Shown here: piece after piece, positions 1-7,819 of the stretch
Layout: each line of letters opens with the position of its first letter
Position numbering within the stretch: position 1 is the stretch's first letter
Assembly: GCA_009843725.1 (NCBI GenBank)
Contig: VYCX01000556.1
Location: 1 to 12,919, forward strand
DNA: 12,919 nt
From: Boseongicola sp. SB0675_bin_26
GTDB lineage: Bacteria; Pseudomonadota; Alphaproteobacteria; Rhodobacterales; Rhodobacteraceae
Reading direction: 5' to 3'
Position numbers and translations under genes: made by a program
The notes under the pieces: generated by a model
Seen by the model: only the letters and a program-made list of their open reading frames with translations
Databases searched by the model: none
Told to the model about the DNA's origin: nothing

Positions 1-1
1 C

Positions 2-1531
2 ATCTGGGACCTGCCAATGCCGAGCGCGGAATTTGAAACCGCAGTTCACGGGTTCGAATGGCTCGACGACCTGACGGCCGTATGCGATTTTCATACCAAC
101 CGTCTCGCCCAGGACTGGACGCATGGCTGGATCCGGCGCTTCGGCCTTGGTTCCGGTTCCGGATGGACGCCCGAGCTGACGGGCCGGCGCGTGCTGCGCT
201 GGATCAACCACGCGGACCAGCTGCTGGCCGGTCAGGGGCGCGCGAAGAGCGATGCGTTCCGCCGGTCGCTCTCGGCCCAGACAATCTTCCTTTCGCGCCG
301 CTGGAGGACGGCGCGTCCCGGCCTGGCCCGGTTCGAGGCTTTGGCGGGACTGATTCAGGCGAGCGCAGCGCTTTCGGGAATGGACAGCCACATGCGCAGG
401 GCGAGCCGGGCGCTCGCGAGGGAATGCAGGTCCTGCATTGACAGCCATGGATCGATTGCGTCGCGCAATCCTGAAGAGCTTCTCGAAATCTTCTTCCTGC
501 TCAACTGGGCTGCCGCCGCTCTCCAGCTTGCCGGACGGCCACCCGAGGATGCACACAGGGCGGCCGTCACCGCGGTGGCGCCTGTCCTGCGGTCGCTTCG
601 TCACGTGGATGGAAGCCTGGCGCGGTTTCATGGGGGAGGCCCTGGAACCGTCGACAAGCTTGACTGGGCCTTGGCCAATGCTGGCGCCAAGGGTGCCGCC
701 GCCCGGCGGCAGCAGCTGACCATGGGCTACGCGCGGGTGGCTCACGGTCGCACAACGATGATTGTCGATGTCGCGCCGCCAGCGGCGACCGCCAATGCGC
801 ATGCGTCGACGCTGGCGTTCGAGTTGACGAGCGGCCTGCACCCCTTGGTCGTCAATTGCGGTTCGGGCGAGGGCCTTGGCAAAAGCTGGCGAATGGTCGC
901 GAGGACGACGTCCTCTCACTCGACCCTGGACGTCGAGGGCTACTCCTCGTCTCGCTTCGCCGCCTCCAGTGGCGCAATTGCCGACAGCGCGGGAAGGATC
1001 GTGCACGCGCCGGCCAACGTTACGCTGGAACGCAACGACTACAATGACGGCACCTGCATAGTCGCCGGCCATGATGGCTATCGGGGCAGATGCGGCCTCA
1101 ATCATTGGCGCAGGCTTCAGGTCGATCCGCAGGGCAGCAAGGTCAATGGCGAAGACGTCCTTCTTGCGGCTTCCGACGACGGGCGGAAGAGGTTTGATGC
1201 ACTGCTCAGCGCGCAGCGGCTCGAGGGCGTGCCCTTCAACATTCGGTTCCATCTGCATCCGGACGTCGAAGTGGAGGCGGATGAAGAGGGTCGCGACGTT
1301 TCGATGTGGCTCAAGAACGGGGAGACCTGGAGATTTCGTTGCCGGGGCGAGGTGGAGCTGTCGCTTGAGCCAAGCGACTTTCTGGAGAGCACATCGTCAT
1401 CGTCGCGCGCGACAATTCAGATTGTTCTCTCCGGCTTCGCCATGGAGTATTCGACACGTGTCGGCTGGATTCTCGCAAAGGCCAGGCGAAGCGACGGGGT
1501 GATCCCGGAGGACGAACTTGTGCTGGAATGA
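2..1531 (+). CDS. Heparinase II/III family protein (5'-partial)
   Basis: The reading frame is open back to base 2, with in-frame codons before the first Met at 17, so the true start lies upstream and the N-terminus is missing. The C-terminal half has the look of the heparinase II/III-like domain: a GYARVAHGRTTMIVD strand, then a segment starting NAHAS...AFELTSG, a VVNCGSG stretch, and TTSSHSTL around nt 905-925, the family's usual Ser/His-containing motif. The family contains polysaccharide lyases acting on uronic-acid polymers. Members next to purH in Rhodobacterales are uncharacterised, so the real substrate is unknown. The gene ends 18 nt before purH on the same strand, which suggests co-transcription. 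Whether it has a signal peptide cannot be judged. The family call is firm; lyase activity is not shown. Confidence 0.88.
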   Translation: MWDLPMPSAEFETAVHGFEWLDDLTAVCDFHTNRLAQDWTHGWIRRFGLGSGSGWTPELTGRRVLRWINHADQLLAGQGRAKSDAFRRSLSAQTIFLSRRWRTARPGLARFEALAGLIQASAALSGMDSHMRRASRALARECRSCIDSHGSIASRNPEELLEIFFLLNWAAAALQLAGRPPEDAHRAAVTAVAPVLRSLRHVDGSLARFHGGGPGTVDKLDWALANAGAKGAAARRQQLTMGYARVAHGRTTMIVDVAPPAATANAHASTLAFELTSGLHPLVVNCGSGEGLGKSWRMVARTTSSHSTLDVEGYSSSRFAASSGAIADSAGRIVHAPANVTLERNDYNDGTCIVAGHDGYRGRCGLNHWRRLQVDPQGSKVNGEDVLLAASDDGRKRFDALLSAQRLEGVPFNIRFHLHPDVEVEADEEGRDVSMWLKNGETWRFRCRGEVELSLEPSDFLESTSSSSRATIQIVLSGFAMEYSTRVGWILAKARRSDGVIPEDELVLE

Positions 1532-1549
1532 ACGAATGGACCGCTACGA

Positions 1550-3139
1550 ATGACTGACCTTCAGCCGGTGCGTCGCGCCTTGCTCTCCGTATCGGACAAG
1601 ACGGACCTCGTCGAGTTCGCCACCGCGCTTTCGAGCCGGGGCATCGAGTTGATTTCCACTGGCGGCACCTCCGCAGCGCTTCGCGGGTCAGGGCTGGAAG
1701 TGGCCGATGTCGCGGAAGTCACAGGATTTCCGGAGATGATGGACGGCAGGGTCAAGACGCTCCACCCGGCGGTGCACGGCGGGCTTCTGGCGTTGCGGAG
1801 CGACGCGGCGCATCTGAGCGCGATGTCAGAGCACGGGATCGGAATGATCGACTTGCTGGTCGTGAATCTCTACCCGTTCGAGGCCAGCGTCGCGAGCGGG
1901 GCCGATCATGGCACGACGATCGAATGCATCGACGTTGGCGGACCCGCGATGATCCGGGCCGCCGCGAAGAACCACAAGTTCGTGAACGTTGTGGTGGACG
2001 CCTCCGACTACCAGGACCTGCTGGATGAACTGCAAGCCAACGAAGGCCAGACCTCCCTTGACTTTCGCAGGCGTCTGGCGCTCACGGCGTTTTCAAGGAC
2101 CGCCGCCTACGATGCCGCGATTTCGGCCTGGATGGCTGACACCTTGGGCGAAACGTCGCCACGCCGTCGGGTCTTCGCGGGCACGTTGACGCAGCGGCTA
2201 CGCTACGGCGAGAATCCTCATCAGGCGGCAACCTTCTACAAGGACGGCTCCGATTGCCCCGGAATTGCGACTGCCGTTCAGCACCAGGGCAGCGCGCTTT
2301 CCTACAACAACATCAATGATGCCGATGCCGCCTTTCGACTGGTCGCCGAGTTCGACCCGGCCGACGGGCCCGCCGTCGCCATCATCAAGCATGCGAACCC
2401 CAGCGGCGTGGCACGTGGGGAGAGTTGCGAACAGGCGTTCGGTCGTGCGTTCGACTGCGACCGGATGAGCGCATTCGGCGGCATCGTGGCATTGAACGGC
2501 ACGCTTGACGGGGGGACGGCGCGCGCAATTGCCGAAATTTTTGCCGAAGTCGTGATTGCGCCGGAGGCGACGGACGATGCCAAGGAGGTCCTTGCCGCAA
2601 AGCGGAACCTGCGATTGCTGACGACCGGCGGGCTTCCCGGACCTTCTGCATCCCGAGTGTCCGTTCGGCAGGTCTCGGGCGGATGGCTGGTCCAGGACGA
2701 GGACAGCGGCGCCTGCACGGCGGCGGACCTGAAAGTCGTGACCCGTGTTGCGCCGACGCAGGAGCAGATTGACGACCTTCTCTTTGCGTGGCGTGTCGCC
2801 AAGCACGTGAAGTCCAATGCGATCGTCTATGCCCGCGACCTCGGCACTGTCGGCATCGGGGCTGGCCAGATGAGCCGGGTCGACAGTTCAACGATTGCCG
2901 CGCTGAAAGCAGGTCGCATGGCTCATGATCTCGGCCGCACGGAGTCGATGGCCAATGGTTCGGTCGTGGCGTCCGACGCGTTCTTTCCGTTTCCGGACGG
3001 TCTTCTTGCCGCCGCCGAAGCCGGCGCGAAGGCCGTGATCCAGCCAGGCGGGTCCAAGCGGGACGATGCCGTGATCGAGGCGGCCGACGCGGCCGGGCTT
3101 GCCATGGTGTTTTCCGGCATGAGGCATTTCAGGCATTGA
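1550..3139 (+). CDS. purH: Bifunctional AICAR formyltransferase / IMP cyclohydrolase
   Basis: Catalyses the last two steps of purine synthesis in the cytoplasm: formylation of AICAR by 10-formyl-tetrahydrofolate, then ring closure to IMP. The 529 residues match the usual PurH length. The N-terminal MGS-like cyclohydrolase domain (about 1-150) shows [13 protein letters not shown] (36-40), the [17 protein letters not shown] block (57-73) and NLYPFE. The formyltransferase domain shows LRYGENPHQ (217-225), [13 protein letters not shown], the catalytic Lys-His pair in IIKHANPSG (K280, H281), DRMSAFGG, and the C-terminal blocks DAFFPFPDG and [12 protein letters not shown] 1550 is the start that gives the canonical N-terminus. 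Its stop TGA (3137-3139) overlaps the lspA start as TGATG. Nothing is missing or odd. Confidence 0.98.
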   Translation: MTDLQPVRRALLSVSDKTDLVEFATALSSRGIELISTGGTSAALRGSGLEVADVAEVTGFPEMMDGRVKTLHPAVHGGLLALRSDAAHLSAMSEHGIGMIDLLVVNLYPFEASVASGADHGTTIECIDVGGPAMIRAAAKNHKFVNVVVDASDYQDLLDELQANEGQTSLDFRRRLALTAFSRTAAYDAAISAWMADTLGETSPRRRVFAGTLTQRLRYGENPHQAATFYKDGSDCPGIATAVQHQGSALSYNNINDADAAFRLVAEFDPADGPAVAIIKHANPSGVARGESCEQAFGRAFDCDRMSAFGGIVALNGTLDGGTARAIAEIFAEVVIAPEATDDAKEVLAAKRNLRLLTTGGLPGPSASRVSVRQVSGGWLVQDEDSGACTAADLKVVTRVAPTQEQIDDLLFAWRVAKHVKSNAIVYARDLGTVGIGAGQMSRVDSSTIAALKAGRMAHDLGRTESMANGSVVASDAFFPFPDGLLAAAEAGAKAVIQPGGSKRDDAVIEAADAAGLAMVFSGMRHFRH

Positions 3140-3600
3140 TGCAGGTTCTCGCGCCCCTCTTTCGCACGGCGGTCCTGACCGCCTTGGCCGACCAGTTGAC
3201 GAAACACTTCGTGGTCAACGCCATGAACCTCAGGGAACTGGGTGCGATCCCTGTCTTGCCGCCCTACATCCAGTTCCGGATGGCCTGGAACGAGGGGGTG
3301 AATTTCGGCATCCCGCTCGCCGGCAAGTGGGTGCTGGTCGGGCTGGCGATTGCAATATGTGGCGCGATCCTTTGGTGGATGGTGCGCGATCGCCCCGGAA
3401 CCCTGGTGCAGGTGTCAGCGGGCCTGGTCATCGGCGGCGCCATCGGCAACGTGATTGACCGACTGGTCTACGGGGCGGTGGCGGACTTCCTGAACATGTC
3501 GTGTTGCGGCTGGCGGAATCCGTGGTCGTTCAACATCGCGGACATCGCCATCTTTGTTGGCGCGTTCGGCCTGATCACGCTCAGCGCCGGCCGGCGATGA
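3139..3600 (+). CDS. lspA: Lipoprotein signal peptidase (signal peptidase II)
   Basis: Inner-membrane aspartyl protease that removes the signal peptide from diacylglyceryl-modified prolipoproteins. From ATG 3139 the protein is 153 aa, within the normal LspA range. Conserved elements in order are ADQLTK (17-22), NEGVNFG (51-57), GNVIDRL (103-109), VADF with catalytic D116, and FNIAD with catalytic D135. Four hydrophobic stretches are consistent with the four-helix topology. The ATG overlaps the purH stop (TGATG), which implies translational coupling; a TTG one codon earlier (3136) is possible but less likely. The next gene downstream encodes a lipoprotein that would itself be an LspA substrate. 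Confidence 0.97.
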   Translation: MQVLAPLFRTAVLTALADQLTKHFVVNAMNLRELGAIPVLPPYIQFRMAWNEGVNFGIPLAGKWVLVGLAIAICGAILWWMVRDRPGTLVQVSAGLVIGGAIGNVIDRLVYGAVADFLNMSCCGWRNPWSFNIADIAIFVGAFGLITLSAGRR

Positions 3601-3665
3601 ACAGGACAGGCTTTCCACCGAATTGATTCACGGGTAGAACCCGACAAACGGTTTCGGAGGCGTTC

Positions 3666-4181
3666 ATGCTGCGTCGGTTGCTGCTCCTTTGCCTGATTCC
3701 GGCAATTGCCGCCTGCGCGGACGGCAATCCGGGTCTGATGAACATCGGCCGGGACCGCGCTCGCGGTCCTGACGAATTCGGGATCATTCCTGCGAAACCC
3801 TTGGAAGTGCCCGAGGACATCGCCGCCCTGCCCGTGCCAACGCCGGGCGGCACGAACCTGACGGACCCGACGCCGGAGCGGGATGTCGCGGCGGCCCTTG
3901 GCGGCGACATCGGGGCGCTGGCGCGAGGCTCAACAGACGGTGCGTTCGTGGCCCATGCCACGCGGCACGGCGTCGACAGCAACATCCGTGTCGAACTTGC
4001 TGCCGCCGATCTGGAATTTCGTCGCGATAATCAGGGTCGTGTCCTGGAAAGGCTTTTCGACGTGAATGTCTATTTCCGGGCCTACGAGGAAATGGCGCTT
4101 GACCAGCATGCGGAGCTGGCGCGACTTCGCCGCCTTGGCATTCGGACCTCGGCAGCCCCGCCCAAGCCGGTCGCGGAGTGA
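3666..4181 (+). CDS. DUF3035 domain lipoprotein
   Basis: A 171-aa protein with an N-terminal lipoprotein signal: Arg-Arg at 3-4, a hydrophobic leucine run, and the lipobox IAAC ending at Cys17. The mature protein should therefore be lipid-anchored, probably in the outer membrane. Past the Cys comes the pattern typical of DUF3035, PDEFGIIPAKPLEVP (35-49), then a Pro-rich LPVPTPGGTN segment. Some alphaproteobacterial members of this family are annotated as BamF, an accessory lipoprotein of the outer-membrane beta-barrel assembly machine; that role is only an inference here. A GGAGG ribosome site at 3656-3660, 5 nt before ATG 3666, fixes the start. It lies 65 nt after lspA and is the last conserved gene of the + strand operon. 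In related genomes I expect M16 peptidase genes next, but they are absent here. Confidence 0.88.
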   Translation: MLRRLLLLCLIPAIAACADGNPGLMNIGRDRARGPDEFGIIPAKPLEVPEDIAALPVPTPGGTNLTDPTPERDVAAALGGDIGALARGSTDGAFVAHATRHGVDSNIRVELAAADLEFRRDNQGRVLERLFDVNVYFRAYEEMALDQHAELARLRRLGIRTSAAPPKPVAE

Positions 4182-4898
4182 GGTTGCAGGTCAGTCGAGG
4201 GAAGACGGTTCGGAACGGATGCGCCGCGACGCCAATGCAATTCGCTGGTCAAGGCGCTCATGATCGGCCATGCCGGTCATCCTGCGTTTGCATGTAGCAG
4301 TCCGACGCCGTGACAGGCGGGTCCGCTTTCCGGATTCGGGAACGGTGATGACGGCCGGACGTCCCTTTGCGCGGTCTTTCGAGGCCGGCTCCAAGCTGTC
4401 CCAAGTCTTTTGAGGCCCACTTGGCCGACACTGACGTCCGGTGCTGGCGCGCCATGAGCCTCGTGGACGGTCCCGATCTGGATCGTTGCAGATGCGGCCA
4501 TGAACGACGTGCTTGGCCGGGACCTGCCTCGCCTCAGGCCGCAGTGGTTCAGTCAGACGCCTCTGAGAGCGCCAACTGTCCCTATTCGGGAAGGCCTTTC
4601 ACGCGCTTCATGAAACCGGACAGGCGCGTCTTCGGACTCTGCATTGCGTCCTGGCGCGACAACGCCGTTGCCGACCCGGAGGCCTGGCCCGCATTCGTGA
4701 GTGCTTTCGCTGTCCGCCATCACGGCGTGCAGACCGGTGTTCCTGATGGAAGCGGGCGTGGGATTTGATCAGGCGATTCCGGCTGGGCACAGGTGTGGTT
4801 GACCGGATTCGCGTCGGACCTCGAGGGCCTGGCCGCACGCGCACAACTCCAGTTGCGGCCGACCTGGATGCGAATGGACACTTTCTGCCGGAATCAAG
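4182..4898. other. 717-bp gene-poor junction region
   Basis: This stretch lies between the conserved + strand operon and the convergent - strand catabolic operon. No frame on either strand gives a complete protein I recognise. The open frames are short, overlap each other, and lack good ribosome sites. One segment (4544-4768) holds a decayed small-protein remnant, listed separately. Frame +2 from about 4793 to 4900 has coding-like base use (a WLTGFASDLEGLAARAQL stretch) but matches nothing I know. A GGCCGCA/TGCGGCC inverted repeat (4831-4837 and 4854-4860) lacks a T-run, so I do not call it a terminator. No convincing rho-independent terminator was found for either converging operon. The region looks like decayed DNA at a rearrangement or insertion junction. 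Confidence 0.55.
4544..4768 (+). pseudogene. Decayed small Cys-containing (TRASH/YHS-like) protein remnant
   Basis: In frame +2, nt 4574-4708 encode a stretch with CPYSGRPFTRFM, then VFGLCIASWRD, then VADPEAWPAF. This resembles a family of roughly 50-60 aa alphaproteobacterial proteins with the general form CPxSGxPVTHxxxxDGRVFGFCNAFCRDKTVADPxAWPAF, often mis-annotated as glutathione S-transferases. The C...C...FCxxxC arrangement resembles treble-clef metal-binding TRASH/YHS modules. Here the last conserved Cys is replaced by Trp (SWRD), NAF is changed, and the frame runs on past the usual end to 4768. There is no ATG, only a possible GTG at 4544 without a clear ribosome site. I therefore read it as a broken gene. 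The family assignment is from memory of the motif; a chance resemblance is possible but unlikely given the length of the match. Confidence 0.42.
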
Positions 4899-6023
4899 TC
4901 ATACCGTGGCCCACTCCCGGGTTCGGGCGGATGACTGAATGGCCTCGACGGTCTTTTGAATCTCGTAGGCTTCGCGGAAATCGGGCATGCAGGATCCGCG
5001 CTCGAAATGAGCCTGGACGAGTTCGGCAACCTCGATGACCTTTAGGTCATTGAAACCCAGATGATGCCCCGGAGCAGGGCAGAATCTGCCATAAGGAGGG
5101 TGGGCGGGGCCCGCTTCTATACGTTGGTATCCCGCCCTTCGGCCGCAGCCCGAATAGACCAGCAATTCGTTCATGTGCTCCTGGGTGAAGGCGATGGCAC
5201 CCTTGGTGCCCGTCACCTCGAAGGACAAATCCAGCGTGCGCCCCGTCGCGGCCCAGTTTGCTTCGATGCTGCCCGTGACGCCGCTGGCAAAGCGCAGGAT
5301 CGCGTGGGTCACGTCATCAACCACGACCGGGCGGCGCTCGGCGGAACCCGCCACGACAGGTCTGTCGAGGAATATGGTCCGTGCGTGACCGTTCACTTCG
5401 GCGACCGGGCCAAGAAGGTGTCGGGCCAAAGAAAGGATGTGGCTGCCAATGTCGGTCAGCGCCCCGCCGCCTTGAGGATCGGTGCGGAAGGAATGCGGCG
5501 CGTCCGGGCTGGCCATGTAGTTTTCCGCATGGCGACCGCGAAAGCCGGTAATCTCTCCGATCTCGTCGGAGTAGATCATCTGGCGTGCGAGCCCGATCAT
5601 CGGGTTGCGCAGGAAATTGAACCCGACGGAGGTGACGACATCGGCAGCCTCGGCGGCCTTCGTCATCTTCAGGGCAGATACTGCGGTCGTCGACAGGGGC
5701 TTTTCGCAATAGACCGTCTTGCCGGCGGCGATTGCGGCCAGCGCCATGGGCTCGTGCAAATCGTTCGGGGTGGCAATCGCGACTATGTCAACCGAGTCGT
5801 CATGCACCATCGCTTGCCAATCCGACGTCGCCCGCGCAAATCCCAATGCCGCCGCCCCCGCCGCCGCAATTCCTTCGGTTGCGTCCGCCAGGATCGACTT
5901 GACGGGATCGGAGGGCAGATCGAAGAGACCTGCGACAGCGCCAAAGGCGTTGGCGTGGCAGCGGCCCATGAAGCCGGATCCGATCAGGCCAATGCCAACG
6001 CTCTGTTTCCTTTCGATCCTCAT
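4899..6023 (-). CDS. Gfo/Idh/MocA family NAD(P)-dependent oxidoreductase
   Basis: A 374-aa protein of the glucose-fructose oxidoreductase / inositol dehydrogenase / MocA family. These cytoplasmic enzymes oxidise or reduce sugar and cyclitol hydroxyls with NAD(P). The N-terminal Rossmann fold shows GSGFMG (15-20), IATPNDLH (83-90) and the family hallmark CEKPL (106-110), whose Lys is part of the active site. The C-terminal domain has GGGALTDIGSH (185-195), with the Asp/His typical of the catalytic region, and an ending like DFREAYEIQKTVEAI. The start ATG at 6023 lies 7 nt after the permease stop, with an AGG-containing site just upstream, so it should be the last gene of the transporter operon. 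It is clearly divergent from the inositol dehydrogenase-like gene at 12435. The substrate cannot be told; position suggests it acts on the imported compound. Confidence 0.93.
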   Translation of the reverse strand: MRIERKQSVGIGLIGSGFMGRCHANAFGAVAGLFDLPSDPVKSILADATEGIAAAGAAALGFARATSDWQAMVHDDSVDIVAIATPNDLHEPMALAAIAAGKTVYCEKPLSTTAVSALKMTKAAEAADVVTSVGFNFLRNPMIGLARQMIYSDEIGEITGFRGRHAENYMASPDAPHSFRTDPQGGGALTDIGSHILSLARHLLGPVAEVNGHARTIFLDRPVVAGSAERRPVVVDDVTHAILRFASGVTGSIEANWAATGRTLDLSFEVTGTKGAIAFTQEHMNELLVYSGCGRRAGYQRIEAGPAHPPYGRFCPAPGHHLGFNDLKVIEVAELVQAHFERGSCMPDFREAYEIQKTVEAIQSSARTREWATV

Positions 6024-6030
6024 TTCCGAC

Positions 6031-6966
6031 CTACTTTTGCGATTTCAGGTTGTCGAGCCAGACGGCGACGATGATGACCATGCCGATCAGCACCTGCTGA
6101 TAGAACGAGGAAATCCCGAGAATGTTCAGCCCGTTGGTAATCATGGCCATAATCAGCGCCCCGATCAGCGCGGTCAGGACAATGCCGCGTCCGCCGACAA
6201 AGCTGACGCCACCGATGATCACGGCCGCAATGGCCTGCAGCTCGATGCCTTGCGCAACGCTTGGCGGCGTAGCTGCAAGGCGCCCGGTCATGACCACGGC
6301 CGCAAGTGCTGCCAGAAAACCACTCAGCATGTAGATCTTTATCTTCTGCCGATCGACCGGAATGCCTTCCAGTCGGGCGACCCGCTCGTCGCCGCCAATC
6401 GCGTAGACGTGGCGGCCGAAGACTGAGGTGTGCAGCATCACGGTGACGACAAGGTAGGTAACGACAACGAAGTAGAGCGGGATCGGAAGCCCGAGGAACT
6501 TGGCGTTGCCGATGTAGAGGAAGAATGGCACCAGCACCTGGTAGGACACGCCCTTGGTGATGACCAATGCCAAGCCACGCGCAATTCCCAACATTCCCAG
6601 TGTCGCGATGAAGGGCGGGATCTTGCCGTGCGTGATGACGATGCCATTGACAAGGCCGGCGAGCGTGCCGACTGCCAGGCCCGCCAGGGTGGCGATGAGC
6701 GGATCCACATCAACTTGTATCAGCGCGCCGATCACAACAGCAGACAGGGCCAGAACCGATCCCACTGACAGGTCGATGCCGCCCGAAATGATGACCACCG
6801 CCTGGCCGGCAGCAAGGATCGCTACGATTGACACCTGCTTTGAGAGGTTGGTCATGTTGCCGACGGTCATGAAGAACGGCGACAGGAACGAGAGGACGAT
6901 GGCCAGCAAAACGGCGACGAGAAGGATCCAGACGAGCGGCTGAGACCTGATTCGCGTGAATTGCAT
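6031..6966 (-). CDS. ABC sugar transporter permease (RbsC/CUT2 type)
   Basis: A 311-aa integral membrane protein made of hydrophobic segments from about residue 10 to 305, the usual size for RbsC-type permeases. It carries the family hallmark SGGIDLSVGS (61-70), a short cytoplasmic loop with YAIGGDERVARLEGI, and the C-terminal block AVIIGGVSFVGGRG. It would form the homodimeric inner-membrane channel of a CUT2 importer for monosaccharides or polyols. ATG 6966 lies 3 nt after the ATPase stop codon, so the two are almost certainly translated from the same mRNA. The oxidoreductase follows 7 nt later. The protein looks complete. Confidence 0.95.
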   Translation of the reverse strand: MQFTRIRSQPLVWILLVAVLLAIVLSFLSPFFMTVGNMTNLSKQVSIVAILAAGQAVVIISGGIDLSVGSVLALSAVVIGALIQVDVDPLIATLAGLAVGTLAGLVNGIVITHGKIPPFIATLGMLGIARGLALVITKGVSYQVLVPFFLYIGNAKFLGLPIPLYFVVVTYLVVTVMLHTSVFGRHVYAIGGDERVARLEGIPVDRQKIKIYMLSGFLAALAAVVMTGRLAATPPSVAQGIELQAIAAVIIGGVSFVGGRGIVLTALIGALIMAMITNGLNILGISSFYQQVLIGMVIIVAVWLDNLKSQK

Positions 6967-6969
6967 GTC

Positions 6970-7740
6970 TCAGTCCCCTGCTGCAGATGTGCGGCGCTCC
7001 ACAGCAAGACCGGAGATGATCATCGAAACGATTTCGTCCTGGGTGAATTCCTTCGTCGGACCCGTCACCACGTTCTTGCCGCCGTGCAGGATCGTGATCC
7101 GGTCGGTGAAATTGAAGACCTCGTGAATGTCGTGGCTGATCCAGATAATGCCGATACCCTGCTTCTTCAGTTCCACGGTCAGTTCCATGACCATTTTGCT
7201 TTCTTCCATGCCCAAGGCCGCGGTCGGTTCGTCCATGATCAGGATCTTCGTGTCGAAATGCACTGCGCGGCTGATCGAGATCGCCTGGCGCTGACCGCCC
7301 GACATGCTGTCGACCTCGACGTCGAGCGACTGGATGCGGATGTTCAGGCGGCCGAGTGCCTTGGTCGCTTCGGCTGCCATGGCCTTCTTGCGAAGAAACC
7401 CCCATTTGTGCAGTTCGCGCCCCATGTAGAGGTTCGCCGGGGCGTCCAGATTGCCACAGAGCGCCAGCTCTTGGTAGATCGTCTCGATTCCATAGGCGCG
7501 AGCATCGTTCGGGCCGCTGATTTGCGCCTTGCGTCCTTCGACAAAGATAGCGCCCTCACTGGCTGTCTCGGCTCCCGAAAGGATCTTGATCAACGTAGAC
7601 TTCCCGGCGCCATTGTGTCCCAATACGCCGAGAACCTCGCCTGGATAGAGCTCAAGCTGCGCGTCGGTCAGTGCCTGCAGGCCGCCAAAGTGCTTTGATA
7701 TGTGCCGCATTTCGACAAGTGGGGTAGGGTCCGGCATCAT
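6970..7740 (-). CDS. ABC sugar transporter ATP-binding protein, single NBD
   Basis: A 256-aa cytoplasmic ATPase that powers the CUT2-type importer. Motifs in order: Walker A GHNGAGKST (41-49), Q-loop around TIYQELAL (87-94), signature MSGGQRQ (146-152), Walker B ILIMDEP (166-172), and the switch His in ISHD (H203). It has one nucleotide-binding domain only, unlike the roughly 500-aa tandem-domain RbsA/XylG/AraG proteins usual for this importer class. The FrcA-type fructose importer ATPase of rhizobia is a precedent, and such proteins act as homodimers. The start is ATG 7740 or the adjacent ATG 7737. The upstream ribosome site is weak, and a strong hairpin separates the gene from the binding-protein gene, so expression is probably lower than that of the binding protein. 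Confidence 0.95.
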   Translation of the reverse strand: MMPDPTPLVEMRHISKHFGGLQALTDAQLELYPGEVLGVLGHNGAGKSTLIKILSGAETASEGAIFVEGRKAQISGPNDARAYGIETIYQELALCGNLDAPANLYMGRELHKWGFLRKKAMAAEATKALGRLNIRIQSLDVEVDSMSGGQRQAISISRAVHFDTKILIMDEPTAALGMEESKMVMELTVELKKQGIGIIWISHDIHEVFNFTDRITILHGGKNVVTGPTKEFTQDEIVSMIISGLAVERRTSAAGD

Positions 7741-7757
7741 TCAGTTCCGTGTTCGAA

Positions 7758-7790
7758 AAGAGATGGCCGGGCGCGACCCGGCCATCTCTT
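7758..7790 (-). terminator. Strong intra-operon hairpin (attenuator/partial terminator)
   Basis: A perfect inverted repeat with 14-bp arms (7758-7771 and 7777-7790) and a 5-nt loop. On the - strand the second arm ends CTCTTTTC, giving a short U-run like a weak rho-independent terminator. It lies 29 nt after the stop of the binding-protein gene and 17 nt before the ATPase start. In binding-protein-dependent ABC operons such hairpins stabilise the upstream mRNA or partly terminate transcription, giving an excess of binding protein over the membrane components. That role is inferred; the hairpin itself is plain in the sequence. Confidence 0.82.
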
Positions 7791-7819
7791 GGCGTTGGCC
7801 GTCCGATCGGCTGACTGGG

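Noticed and set aside
3752..3769. 7-bp hairpin GGACCGC/GCGGTCC inside the DUF3035 gene
   Set aside because: It lies within coding sequence with high GC and has no T-run; it is probably chance.
4367..4768. 133-codon + strand frame as an intact gene
   Set aside because: Only the part from about 4574 to 4708 resembles a protein family; the upstream part has no recognisable sequence and no ribosome site, so only a remnant is reported.
4831..4860. Inverted repeat GGCCGCA/TGCGGCC as a terminator for the - strand operon
   Set aside because: The loop is 16 nt and no T-run follows on either strand, so it does not meet the usual pattern of a rho-independent terminator.
5061..6074. 337-codon open frame on the + strand
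   Set aside because: It is antisense to the Gfo/Idh/MocA gene, rich in Arg/Gly/His, and has no recognisable domain; it is a by-product of GC-rich third positions.
6961..7698. 245-codon open frame on the + strand
   Set aside because: Antisense to the ABC ATPase, whose motifs are complete on the other strand; no family features.
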